From: Pseudomonas sivasensis
GTDB taxonomy: Bacteria > Pseudomonadota > Gammaproteobacteria > Pseudomonadales > Pseudomonadaceae
Direction: 5' to 3'
DNA: 64,000 nt
NCBI RefSeq assembly: GCF_013778505.1
Contig: NZ_JAAOWU010000002.1
Span: forward strand, 434,001-498,000
Shown here: one piece after another, positions 38,052 to 46,457 of the stretch
How the letters are laid out: every line of letters starts with the position of its first letter
Position numbering within the stretch: position 1 is the stretch's first letter
The notes under the pieces: generated by a model
Seen by the model: the letters and a program-made list of their open reading frames with translations, nothing else
Databases searched by the model: none
Told to the model about the DNA's origin: nothing
Program-made: the position numbers and the translations under genes

Positions 38052-40157
38052 TTGCCGAGCATAGACGCCCTCGCCGATCGCTTATCGACCTACCTCGGCC
38101 CCGACCAGGTTAACCTGGTCCGCCGAGCGTATTTCTACGCCGAACAAGCCCACGACGGCCAACGCCGCCGAAGCGGTGAGGCGTACGTCACCCATCCTCT
38201 TGCGGTGGCGAATATCCTGGCCGACATGCACATGGACCATCAGAGCCTGATGGCCGCGATGCTGCATGACGTGATCGAAGACACCGGTATTGCCAAGGAA
38301 GCGCTCAGCGCGCAATTTGGCGAAACCGTGGCCGAACTGGTCGACGGGGTCAGCAAACTGACCCAGATGAACTTCGAAACCAAGGCTGAAGCCCAGGCGG
38401 AAAACTTCCAGAAGATGGCCATGGCCATGGCCCGAGACATCCGGGTGATCTTGGTCAAGCTGGCCGACCGGCTGCACAACATGCGCACGCTGGAAGTGCT
38501 GTCCGGCGAAAAACGTCGGCGCATCGCCAAGGAAACCCTGGAAATCTATGCGCCCATCGCCAACCGGCTGGGCATGCACGCCATTCGTATCGAGTTCGAA
38601 GACCTCGGCTTCAAGGCCATGCACCCGATGCGTTCGGCGCGCATCTACCAAGCGGTCAAGCGTGCCCGTGGCAACCGCAAGGAAATCGTCAACAAGATCG
38701 AAGAGTCGCTAAGCCATTGCCTGGCGATCGACGAAATCGAGGGCGAAGTCAGCGGGCGGCAGAAGCACATCTACGGCATCTACAAGAAGATGCGCGGCAA
38801 GCGTCGGGCCTTCAACGAGATAATGGACGTGTACGCGTTCCGGATCATCGTCGACAAGGTTGACACCTGTTACCGCGTTTTGGGCGCTGTACATAATTTG
38901 TACAAACCCCTGCCGGGCCGCTTCAAAGACTACATCGCGATTCCCAAGGCCAACGGCTATCAGTCACTGCATACCACGCTGTTCGGTATGCATGGCGTGC
39001 CGATAGAAATCCAGATCCGCACCCGCGAAATGGAAGAGATGGCCAACAACGGCATCGCCGCCCACTGGCTGTACAAGTCCAGTGGCGACGAGCAGCCAAA
39101 AGGCACCCATGCCCGCGCCCGCCAATGGGTCAAAGGCGTGTTGGAAATGCAGCAACGTGCTGGCAACTCCCTGGAATTCATTGAAAGCGTGAAGATTGAC
39201 CTGTTCCCGGACGAGGTCTACGTGTTCACACCCAAAGGCCGGATCATGGAGCTGCCCAAAGGCTCCACGGCGGTCGACTTCGCTTACGCGGTGCATACCG
39301 ACGTGGGCAACAGCTGCATCGCCTGCCGGATCAACCGTCGCCTGGCTCCACTGTCCGAGCCGCTGCAAAGCGGCTCAACCGTGGAGATTGTCAGCGCGCC
39401 TGGCGCACGCCCGAACCCGGCGTGGCTCAACTTCGTGGTCACCGGCAAGGCGCGTACGCACATCCGTCACGCCCTCAAACTGCAGCGCCGCTCCGAGTCC
39501 ATCAGCCTCGGCGAACGCCTACTGAACAAGGTGCTCAACGGTTTCGACAGTGCTCTGGATAAAATCCCGCAGGAGCGTGTGCAAGCGATGCTCCACGAGT
39601 ATCGCCAGGAAACCGTCGAAGACTTACTGGAAGATATCGGCCTGGGCAACCGCATGGCTTACGTGGTCGCCCGCCGCCTGCTTGGCGAAGGCGAGCAGTT
39701 ACCAAGCCCCGAAGGCCCACTGGCAATTCGCGGCACCGAGGGCCTCGTACTCAGCTACGCCAAGTGCTGCACGCCGATCCCGGGCGACCCTATTGTCGGC
39801 CACCTGTCCGCAGGCAAAGGCATGGTCGTGCACCTGGACAACTGCCGCAACATCACCGAAATCCGCCACAACCCGGAAAAATGCATCCAGCTCTCGTGGG
39901 CCAAGGATGTCACCGGCGAATTCAACGTTGAGCTGCGGGTGGAGCTGGAACACCAGCGCGGCCTGATCGCCTTGCTGGCCAGCAGCGTCAACGCGGCCGA
40001 CGGCAATATCGAGAAAATCAGCATGGACGAACGCGATGGTCGCATCAGCGTTGTCCAACTGGTGGTCAGCGTGCACGACCGCGTGCACCTGGCCCGCGTG
40101 ATCAAGAAGCTGCGTGCCTTGACCGGCGTGATCCGCATCACCCGCATGCGCGCATAG
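38052..40157 (+). CDS. spoT: Bifunctional (p)ppGpp synthetase/hydrolase SpoT
   Basis: A 701-residue RelA/SpoT homologue. The N-terminal HD hydrolase domain has the catalytic HDVIEDT (His72, Asp73). The synthetase domain includes [21 protein letters not shown] and [11 protein letters not shown], the TGS domain [25 protein letters not shown], and the C-terminal zinc-finger-like (CCTPIPGD) and ACT domains follow. It degrades ppGpp and makes it under carbon or fatty-acid stress. The start is a TTG (38052-38054) with GGCAGGAG upstream; protein [12 protein letters not shown] agrees with known SpoT, so this non-ATG start looks real. Confidence 0.96.
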   Translation: MPSIDALADRLSTYLGPDQVNLVRRAYFYAEQAHDGQRRRSGEAYVTHPLAVANILADMHMDHQSLMAAMLHDVIEDTGIAKEALSAQFGETVAELVDGVSKLTQMNFETKAEAQAENFQKMAMAMARDIRVILVKLADRLHNMRTLEVLSGEKRRRIAKETLEIYAPIANRLGMHAIRIEFEDLGFKAMHPMRSARIYQAVKRARGNRKEIVNKIEESLSHCLAIDEIEGEVSGRQKHIYGIYKKMRGKRRAFNEIMDVYAFRIIVDKVDTCYRVLGAVHNLYKPLPGRFKDYIAIPKANGYQSLHTTLFGMHGVPIEIQIRTREMEEMANNGIAAHWLYKSSGDEQPKGTHARARQWVKGVLEMQQRAGNSLEFIESVKIDLFPDEVYVFTPKGRIMELPKGSTAVDFAYAVHTDVGNSCIACRINRRLAPLSEPLQSGSTVEIVSAPGARPNPAWLNFVVTGKARTHIRHALKLQRRSESISLGERLLNKVLNGFDSALDKIPQERVQAMLHEYRQETVEDLLEDIGLGNRMAYVVARRLLGEGEQLPSPEGPLAIRGTEGLVLSYAKCCTPIPGDPIVGHLSAGKGMVVHLDNCRNITEIRHNPEKCIQLSWAKDVTGEFNVELRVELEHQRGLIALLASSVNAADGNIEKISMDERDGRISVVQLVVSVHDRVHLARVIKKLRALTGVIRITRMRA

Positions 40158-40197
40158 CTGTTCAGATAAGTCATCGCCCCATTACAAGGAGTCATTC

Positions 40198-40578
40198 ATG
40201 ACCAAGACTGTTATCACCAGCGACAAGGCCCCGGCCGCCATCGGTACTTACTCCCAGGCAATCAAGGCGGGCAACACTGTCTACATGTCCGGCCAGATCC
40301 CCCTGGACCCGAAGACCATGGAACTGGTGGAAGGCTTCGAAGCACAGACCGTGCAAGTTTTCGAGAACCTCAAGTCCGTCGCCGAAGCTGCCGGCGGTTC
40401 GTTCAAGGACATCGTCAAGCTGAACATCTTTCTTACCGACCTGAGCCATTTCGCCAAGGTCAACGAGATCATGGGCAAGTACTTCGAACAGCCTTACCCA
40501 GCCCGCGCCGCCATCGGCGTTGCTGCTCTGCCAAAGGGCGCGCAGGTTGAGATGGACGCGATTCTGGTCATCGAGTAA
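40198..40578 (+). CDS. ridA: RidA family reactive intermediate/imine deaminase
   Basis: A 126-residue RidA. Diagnostic stretches are [55 protein letters not shown] and the arginine-containing [23 protein letters not shown]. It hydrolyses 2-aminoacrylate and related imines that damage PLP enzymes. The strong AAGGAG ribosome site precedes the ATG. It follows spoT by 40 bp. It is distinct from the shorter RidA-like protein in the dad operon at 14519. Confidence 0.96.
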   Translation: MTKTVITSDKAPAAIGTYSQAIKAGNTVYMSGQIPLDPKTMELVEGFEAQTVQVFENLKSVAEAAGGSFKDIVKLNIFLTDLSHFAKVNEIMGKYFEQPYPARAAIGVAALPKGAQVEMDAILVIE

Positions 40579-40631
40579 AACACCCGGCGCAGCCCTCACA
40601 GGCCGCGCCGACTTCGTTTTAAAAGGATTTC

Positions 40632-41375
40632 ATGATGCGCAAAGCGCTTGTAGCCACTTCGTTGCTCGCCCTGATGCTCGGCGGCTGCGCCAGCAACCCG
40701 GCCGACCTGGATGTGAGCGGCACCTGGATCAACCAGGTCGCCATCGATGCGGCAGCCAAAGGCGGCCCTTTGCGCGAAGCACTGCAGAGCTTTGGCCCGA
40801 ACCTCGAGTGGGAGGTCAACTCCAAGGCGGCGCAGGCGCGCTACTACAACGGTTTTGAGGTTGCCGAAGGCAAGCTGCTCGGCGAGCAATCCGGCGCCTG
40901 GAGCGTGGATTTCTACGGCAGCTCCGCCACTGAGCTCAAGCGCAAAGGCAAACAACTGCTGCAAGTGGCGAACGACAATGAGCCCGAACAGCTGTTTGCT
41001 CGCGCCAAAGATCCAGCCCCGGAAGGTGCGCCACTGGGCGCGAACTTCGAACGCGCGCTGTATGCGGCCTATATGGGCGGCGACTGGAAGATCACCGACG
41101 GCTTCGGCAGCGGGGCCACGGTGCAATTCCAGTCTGACGGCAAAGTCGCCGGCTTACCTGGCGTCGATCGGTACTCACTGTGCCTGGCAGGTGATTGCGC
41201 ATCCATGAGCGGCGGCTACGACAGCATGTGGCTGCAACTCAACGGCGTGGGTAACCCATGGATTTTTGCCCGCAAAGGCAAACAGCTGGAAATTTTCCAG
41301 GCGATCAACACTGCACAGACCGATGAGGTGCCTTCGTTTACGCCTGGGCCACGTCAGTGGTTGCTGGAAAAATAG
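40632..41375 (+). CDS. Predicted lipoprotein of unknown function, first of a tandem pair
   Basis: A 247-residue predicted outer-membrane or periplasmic lipoprotein. The signal peptide MMRKALVATSLLALMLGGC has a lipobox LGGC. The mature part starts with VSGTWINQVAIDAA, contains NLEWEVNSKAAQARYYNGFEVAEGKLL, and ends GNPWIFARKGKQLEIFQAIN and FTPGPRQWLLEK. I recognise no family. The beta-rich, glycine-rich character suggests a lipocalin-like or barrel fold, which is a guess. It shares long stretches with the next gene. AAGGA precedes the ATG. Confidence 0.82.
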   Translation: MMRKALVATSLLALMLGGCASNPADLDVSGTWINQVAIDAAAKGGPLREALQSFGPNLEWEVNSKAAQARYYNGFEVAEGKLLGEQSGAWSVDFYGSSATELKRKGKQLLQVANDNEPEQLFARAKDPAPEGAPLGANFERALYAAYMGGDWKITDGFGSGATVQFQSDGKVAGLPGVDRYSLCLAGDCASMSGGYDSMWLQLNGVGNPWIFARKGKQLEIFQAINTAQTDEVPSFTPGPRQWLLEK

Positions 41376-41386
41376 TGATACAGAAC

Positions 41387-41414
41387 AAAGGAGCCCAAAG
41401 GCTCCTTTTTCTTT
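41387..41414 (+). terminator. Terminator between the two lipoprotein genes
   Basis: AAAGGAGCC, loop CAAA, GGCTCCTTT, then a T-rich tail. It would end the upstream transcript, so the second copy probably has its own promoter or is read through. Confidence 0.82.
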
Positions 41415-41452
41415 AGCCTGCGCCACGGTTTCTTACCCTCAGAGATGGCTCC

Positions 41453-42175
41453 ATGCGCGCATTGCTTACCTTCGGCCTGCTACTGCTTGGCGGATGCACC
41501 CATACGTCGCCGAAAACGGATATCAGCGGCATCTGGATCAACCAGACAATCCTTGATGCCGCTGCGTTGAGCCAATCGCTGAACACTCAGGGCTCAAATC
41601 TGGAATGGAATATCGATATCCACGCCGGCAAGGCGCAGGTGAGCAGCGGCTTCGAAATGGCCGAAGGCAACCTGTTGCAAACATCCCCTGACGCCTGGAC
41701 CGTCGACTATGGCGGCTATAGCAGTGACGCACTGCGCCTCGACGGCAAACAGCTCATCCAACTGGGCAAAGAGCATATGAAGGAACAGGTGTTCAGCCGC
41801 CCTATCGACACCGCTAAAACCGAAGAAAGGTGGGGCAGCACTTTCAGGAGGGCCCTGAACGCAGCTTACATGGGTGGAAAATGGCGCATCATCGAGGGGC
41901 CAGGAACAGGTGAAACTGTAACGTTCACCGCGGATGGCCAGGTCTCAGGGCTTGCAAAAACGGACAGATACGAACTATGCCTGGACGGTGACTGCGCCTC
42001 CCAAGGCGCAGGCAATAACACCCTTTTCCTGACCAATGGAGACGTCGGTAATACCTGGATCTTCGTGCGCAAGGGCAAGCAGATGGAAATCCTCCAGGCA
42101 ATCAACGGCGCGCAAAACGACGAAATACCCACGTTCACGCCCGGCCCGCGCCAATGGCTGCTAGAACAGCAATAA
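41453..42175 (+). CDS. Predicted lipoprotein of unknown function, second of a tandem pair
   Basis: A 240-residue paralogue of the preceding lipoprotein. The signal peptide MRALLTFGLLLLGGC ends in the same LGGC. Shared blocks, in order, are SGIWINQTILDAA, NLEWNIDIHAGKAQVSSGFEMAEGNLL, RALNAAYMGGKWRI, DRYELCLDGDCAS and FTPGPRQWLLE. The order and spacing of blocks are almost the same along the full length, so the pair arose by tandem duplication followed by divergence. The function is unknown. The ribosome site is weak. Confidence 0.82.
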   Translation: MRALLTFGLLLLGGCTHTSPKTDISGIWINQTILDAAALSQSLNTQGSNLEWNIDIHAGKAQVSSGFEMAEGNLLQTSPDAWTVDYGGYSSDALRLDGKQLIQLGKEHMKEQVFSRPIDTAKTEERWGSTFRRALNAAYMGGKWRIIEGPGTGETVTFTADGQVSGLAKTDRYELCLDGDCASQGAGNNTLFLTNGDVGNTWIFVRKGKQMEILQAINGAQNDEIPTFTPGPRQWLLEQQ

Positions 42176-42201
42176 CACAGATCCAACGGTGGGGAGGGGC
42201 T

Positions 42202-43053
42202 TCAGCCTTTTAGAATGGCCGCATACCCTTCTCGATAGCTCGGATACGTCGGCACCCAACCCAGCGCTTTGATGCGAGCATTGCTGCATTGCTTGCTACC
42301 AGCACGCCGCACGCTGGCGTCATCGGACCACTCCGTTACGCCCAGGTAGTCACGCAACCAGGCCACCACCTCGGCCAAGGGAGCCGGCGCATCGTCGACG
42401 CCGATATAGATTTTATCCAGCGAACCACCCTGCTCCACATGGCGCAACAAGAAGGCCAGCAAACCCGCCGCGTCGTCCGCGTGAATGCGGTTGCCATATA
42501 AAGGTGGATCGATCGCCACGCGATAACCCTGGCGTACCTGGGTCAGAAGCCACTCGCGGCCCGGACCGTAAATGCCGGTCAGACGCACAATGCTCGCAGG
42601 AATGCCGCTATTGAGTGCGACCTGTTCGGCCTCCAGCATGACCTGCCCGGAATAGCCCTTCGCCTTGGTTTCAGAGGTTTCGTCGACCCACTCGCCATTC
42701 AGTTGCCCATATACGCTACTGCTGGATACAAACAACAAATGCTTGGGTTCCTGACCGTAATCTTTTAGCCACTCCAACACATGCTGCAATCCTTGCACGT
42801 AGGCCGCGCGATAACCGGCCTCATCGTGATCCGTCGCGGCAGCGCAATACACCAGGTAATCCACCCCGCCAATAGGCCAGGTGTCGGGGCAATCCTTGTT
42901 GAAGAGGTCGCCGGCAATGCCGATCACGCCGTTGGGCAAACGCGAAATGTCGCGTCGCAGGCCATAAACCTCCCATTCCGAGGCCAGCAATTGGCTAGCC
43001 AGGCGACCACCCACATCGCCGCATCCGGCAATCACAACAGAAGGTGCAGACAT
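42202..43053 (-). CDS. NAD(P)-dependent epimerase/dehydratase (SDR) family protein
   Basis: A 283-residue extended SDR, YeeZ-like. The Rossmann motif VVIAGCGDVGGRLASQLL is at the N terminus. LFVSSSSVYGQLNGEWVDE contains the serine and tyrosine of the active-site region, though the usual YxxxK is not clear (KGYSGQVMLEAEQ), so catalysis is uncertain. RLTGIYGPGREWLL is typical of the family. ATG 43053 is used because GGAG lies 7 bp upstream; the GTG immediately before it is too close. Its substrate is unknown. The 186 bp to exbB carry no other gene. Confidence 0.87.
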   Translation of the reverse strand: MSAPSVVIAGCGDVGGRLASQLLASEWEVYGLRRDISRLPNGVIGIAGDLFNKDCPDTWPIGGVDYLVYCAAATDHDEAGYRAAYVQGLQHVLEWLKDYGQEPKHLLFVSSSSVYGQLNGEWVDETSETKAKGYSGQVMLEAEQVALNSGIPASIVRLTGIYGPGREWLLTQVRQGYRVAIDPPLYGNRIHADDAAGLLAFLLRHVEQGGSLDKIYIGVDDAPAPLAEVVAWLRDYLGVTEWSDDASVRRAGSKQCSNARIKALGWVPTYPSYREGYAAILKG

Positions 43054-43242
43054 CACAAAACTCCATTCTCAAAGGTCTAGGTTAGCCTTCTCGGCTGACC
43101 AGCGGCCAGAAAAAGCACAAATAAAGTTACTGTATTACTTTTGTTAACAAGAATTACTTGCAATAATGACCGCCCATTTGTCCTCGGCCGCCTAGGGTCT
43201 GGTAGGACGATCACTCATTTTTTCTTCTCAGGTCCGGCCAGC

Positions 43243-44211
43243 ATGACACGTAATACCACCCCCGCTTCGCCAACCAAGCTTCACAGCCCGTCCCGCGCCT
43301 GGCGCGCGATTGCTGCGATGCTGTTCAGCGTGCTGCTGGCGCCGACCGCCGCATTCGCTGATGCCAACGCCCCAGCCACGCCGGCGGCCGTCGAGCAAAA
43401 CGCTGCTGCCCCGGCCGCTCCAGCCGCCACCGATCCAGCCCAGGCTGCTGCCCCAGCCGCCACTGACGAAACTGGCGTCGTGCTGGAAGAAGACAACACC
43501 CTGGGCATGGCCCATGACCTGTCGCCGTGGGGCATGTACCAGAACGCAGACGTCGTGGTGAAGGCCGTGATGATCGGTCTGGCCATCGCTTCGATCATCA
43601 CGTGGACCATCTGGATCGCCAAAGGCTTCGAGTTGCTGGGTGCCAAGCGCCGTCTGCGTACTGAAATCGTCCACCTGAAAAAGGCCACTACCCTCAAGGA
43701 AGCCAGCGAGAGCGCGACCAAAAAGGGCACCCTGGCCAATACCTTAGTGCATGACGCACTGGAAGAAATGCGCCTGTCGGCCAACACCCGTGAAAAGGAA
43801 GGCATCAAAGAGCGCGTGGCGTTCCGCCTGGAGCGACTGGTAGCAGCCTGCGGCCGTAACATGAGCAGCGGCACCGGCGTACTCGCCACCATCGGTTCCA
43901 CCGCGCCGTTCGTCGGTCTGTTCGGTACCGTGTGGGGCATCATGAACAGCTTTATCGGCATCGCCAAAACCCAGACCACCAACCTCGCCGTCGTTGCCCC
44001 GGGCATCGCCGAAGCCCTGCTGGCAACCGCCCTGGGCCTGGTTGCTGCAATTCCTGCGGTGGTGATCTACAACGTCTTCGCCCGTTCGATTGCCGGCTAT
44101 AAAGCCCAGGTATCCGACGCGTCGGCAGAAGTCCTGCTGCTGGTCAGCCGCGACCTCGATCACCTGCCTACCGAGCGCAGCTCGCAACCGCACATGGTGA
44201 AAGTGGGGTAA
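43243..44211 (+). CDS. exbB: TonB-system biopolymer transport protein ExbB
   Basis: A 322-residue inner-membrane proton channel subunit. A signal-like N terminus (AWRAIAAMLFSVLLAPTAAFA) leads into an Ala/Pro-rich periplasmic stretch (about 45-85), which is found in the long ExbB form of Pseudomonas. Three membrane segments follow, with the conserved GVLATIGSTAPFVGLFGTVWGIMNSF and EALLATALGLVAAIPAVVIYNVF. The start ATG at 43243 (MTRNTTPAS) was chosen over an upstream ATG at 43141, which is in the promoter region. It is followed by exbD after 6 bp. Confidence 0.95.
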   Translation: MTRNTTPASPTKLHSPSRAWRAIAAMLFSVLLAPTAAFADANAPATPAAVEQNAAAPAAPAATDPAQAAAPAATDETGVVLEEDNTLGMAHDLSPWGMYQNADVVVKAVMIGLAIASIITWTIWIAKGFELLGAKRRLRTEIVHLKKATTLKEASESATKKGTLANTLVHDALEEMRLSANTREKEGIKERVAFRLERLVAACGRNMSSGTGVLATIGSTAPFVGLFGTVWGIMNSFIGIAKTQTTNLAVVAPGIAEALLATALGLVAAIPAVVIYNVFARSIAGYKAQVSDASAEVLLLVSRDLDHLPTERSSQPHMVKVG

Positions 44212-44217
44212 TCGGCC

Positions 44218-44643
44218 ATGGGCCTGCATTTGAATCAAGGCGATGATGAACTCGTCGAGAACCACGAAATCAACGTCACGCCGTTTATCGACGTAATGCT
44301 GGTACTGCTGATCATCTTCATGGTGGCCGCTCCCTTGGCAACCGTGGATATCAAGGTCGACCTGCCCGCGTCCAGCGCCAAGCCTGCGCCGCGGCCCGAG
44401 AAACCGGTGTTTCTCAGCGTCAAGGCGGACCAACGCCTGTTCCTGGGCGAAGAAGAAGTCAAAGCTGAAACCTTGGGCCAGGTCCTCGACGCCAAGACCC
44501 AAGGCAAGAAAGACACGACGATCTTCTTCCAGGCCGACAAGGGCGTGGACTACGGCGACCTGATGAGCGTGATGGATGCCCTGCGGGCAGCCGGCTACCT
44601 CAAGGTAGGCTTGGTCGGACTTGAGACGGCAGCCAAGAAATGA
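44218..44643 (+). CDS. exbD: TonB-system biopolymer transport protein ExbD
   Basis: A 141-residue ExbD. One membrane segment (about 20-42, NVTPFIDVMLVLLIIFMVAAPLA) contains the proton-relay Asp in FIDVMLV, followed by a periplasmic domain. It works with ExbB to energise TonB. Its end overlaps tonB by 4 bp (ATGA), which shows translational coupling. Confidence 0.96.
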   Translation: MGLHLNQGDDELVENHEINVTPFIDVMLVLLIIFMVAAPLATVDIKVDLPASSAKPAPRPEKPVFLSVKADQRLFLGEEEVKAETLGQVLDAKTQGKKDTTIFFQADKGVDYGDLMSVMDALRAAGYLKVGLVGLETAAKK

Positions 44644-45389
44644 TCACGACGCGCCACAAACTGACGCGTTATGGCACCAGCCTTGCCGTCGTGCTGGGCG
44701 TGCACGCCGTCGCGATTGCTATCGCGCTCCATTGGTCGGCGCCGCGCACTGTGCAGCTGCCGCCGGCCGCCATGGTCATTGACCTGGCGCCGATGCCAGC
44801 ACCGCCGCCACCGGCTCCACCGAAAGTGGTCACGCCACCGCAACCGCCCGCACCGGTGGAAGAGTTGCCTTTGCCGAAACTGGCCGAGGCACCCAAGCCA
44901 ACGATCCAGGTGCCCAAGCCGGTCAAGCCCAAGCCCAAACCTCAGCCGCCCAAGCCGGTAGAGAAAAAGATCGAGCCACCCAAGGAGAAACCTTCCGAGG
45001 ATCCGCCGAGCGATGCTCCGCCGACCAAAGCGCCGGCCGAAAAATCGGCGCAGCCGGCTCCAGGCCCGTCGCCGCAGCAGCTTGCAGCCAAGGCCTCTTG
45101 GGAAGGCACCCTGCTGGCGCATTTGCAGAAGTACAAAAAGTACCCGCCAGGCGCCCAGGCCCGTGGCAAGGAAGGCCTGAACCGCTTGCGCTTCGTGGTC
45201 GATGCCGAAGGCAACGTGCTGTCCTACGAGTTGGTGGGCCGTTCCGGCAACGCTGACCTGGACCGTGCAACCCTGGACATGATCCGTCGTGCCCAACCGC
45301 TGCCCAAGCCACCGGCCGACATGGTGAAAAGCGGCAGTGTCGAGATCGTTGCACCATTCGTGTACAACATCGAAAAGCGTCGCCGCTGA
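44640..45389 (+). CDS. tonB: Energy transducer TonB
   Basis: A 249-residue TonB. An N-terminal membrane anchor (about 10-32) is followed by a long Pro/Lys-rich spacer (about 40-150, with PKPVKPKPKPQPPKPVEKK) that crosses the periplasm. The C-terminal domain (about 160-249) has YPPGAQARGKEGLNRLRFVVDAEGNVLSYELVG. It transmits proton-motive energy to outer-membrane receptors for siderophores and other substrates. It is the third gene of exbB-exbD-tonB and ends before a hairpin at 45398. Confidence 0.96.
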   Translation: MITTRHKLTRYGTSLAVVLGVHAVAIAIALHWSAPRTVQLPPAAMVIDLAPMPAPPPPAPPKVVTPPQPPAPVEELPLPKLAEAPKPTIQVPKPVKPKPKPQPPKPVEKKIEPPKEKPSEDPPSDAPPTKAPAEKSAQPAPGPSPQQLAAKASWEGTLLAHLQKYKKYPPGAQARGKEGLNRLRFVVDAEGNVLSYELVGRSGNADLDRATLDMIRRAQPLPKPPADMVKSGSVEIVAPFVYNIEKRRR

Positions 45390-45397
45390 TATGACTG

Positions 45398-45419
45398 TGG
45401 CAAGGGGCAACCCTTGCCA
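45398..45419 (+). terminator. Hairpin after tonB
   Basis: TGGCAAGGG and CCCTTGCCA, a 9-bp perfect stem with a GCAA loop, 8 bp past the tonB stop. It has no T-tract, so it may be a processing or weak terminator hairpin. Confidence 0.55.
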
Positions 45420-45528
45420 TTCTCAGCAAACAGCAAAATCCCCCGCTCAATCCCCAACAAACTTCTGATAACGTGCGTCTATCGATTGCAGCCGGTATGC
45501 TTGGCCCGCAACTTCATGGACGCCTGCT

Positions 45529-46449
45529 ATGACTCTTACAGAATTACGCTACATCGTTACCCTCGCCCAAGAGCAGCACTTCGGCCATGCGGCCGAGCGT
45601 TGCCACGTCAGCCAGCCGACGTTGTCGGTGGGCGTGAAAAAGCTTGAAGACGAACTCGGTGTGCTGATTTTCGAGCGCAGCAAAAGCGCCGTGCGCCTTA
45701 CCCCGGTGGGTGAAGGCATTGTTGCCCAGGCCCAGAAAGTCCTGGAACAAGCGCAAAGCATTCGCGAGCTGGCCCAGGCCGGTAAGAACCAGCTGACCGC
45801 TCCGCTGAAAGTCGGCGCCATCTACACCGTCGGCCCGTACCTGTTCCCGCACCTGATCCCGCAACTGCACCGCGTCGCACCGCAGATGCCGCTGTATATC
45901 GAAGAAAACTTCACCCACGTGCTGCGCGACAAACTGCGCAACGGCGAGCTGGACGCGATCATCATCGCCCTGCCGTTCAACGAGGCCGACGTGCTCACGC
46001 TGCCGCTCTACGACGAGCCGTTCTACGTGCTGATGCCCGCCTCCCACCCGTGGACGCAGAAAGACACCATCGACGCCGGCCTGCTCAATGACAAGAGCCT
46101 GCTGCTGCTTGGCGAGGGCCACTGCTTCCGCGACCAAGTGCTGGAAGCCTGCCCGACGCTGACCAAAGGCAACGACGGCGCCAAGCACACCACCGTGGAG
46201 TCCAGCTCCCTGGAAACCATTCGCCATATGGTCGCTTCCGGCCTGGGCATTTCGATCCTGCCGCTATCAGCGGTGGATAGCCATCACTACGCCCCCGGCG
46301 TTATTGCAGTACGCCCGCTCACTCCTCCGGTGCCCTTCCGCACCGTGGCAATCGCCTGGCGTGCCAGCTTCCCACGGCCTAAAGCCATTGAGATCCTCGC
46401 CGACTCGATCCGCCTCTGTTCGGTGGCCAAGCCGCCTGCTGCGAGCTAA
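45529..46449 (+). CDS. oxyR: Hydrogen peroxide-sensing regulator OxyR
   Basis: A 306-residue LysR-type regulator. The helix-turn-helix (HFGHAAERCHVSQPTLSVGVKKLEDELG) is followed by the redox domain with the peroxide-sensing cysteine pair in GEGHCFRDQVLEACP (spaced as the known C199/C208). It activates catalase, alkyl hydroperoxide reductase and other peroxide defences when its cysteines form a disulfide. recG begins 8 bp after the stop, the same arrangement as in P. aeruginosa. Confidence 0.97.
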   Translation: MTLTELRYIVTLAQEQHFGHAAERCHVSQPTLSVGVKKLEDELGVLIFERSKSAVRLTPVGEGIVAQAQKVLEQAQSIRELAQAGKNQLTAPLKVGAIYTVGPYLFPHLIPQLHRVAPQMPLYIEENFTHVLRDKLRNGELDAIIIALPFNEADVLTLPLYDEPFYVLMPASHPWTQKDTIDAGLLNDKSLLLLGEGHCFRDQVLEACPTLTKGNDGAKHTTVESSSLETIRHMVASGLGISILPLSAVDSHHYAPGVIAVRPLTPPVPFRTVAIAWRASFPRPKAIEILADSIRLCSVAKPPAAS

Positions 46450-46457
46450 GTAGCCGT

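Noticed and set aside
42202..43053. Classical YxxxK active site in the SDR protein.
   Set aside because: The expected tyrosine-lysine pair could not be placed with certainty, so no catalytic activity was assigned.
43149..43170. A possible Fur box before exbB (AAGAATTACTTGCAATAATGAC region).
   Set aside because: It is a partial dyad but matches the Fur consensus poorly by eye; a scored motif search would be needed.
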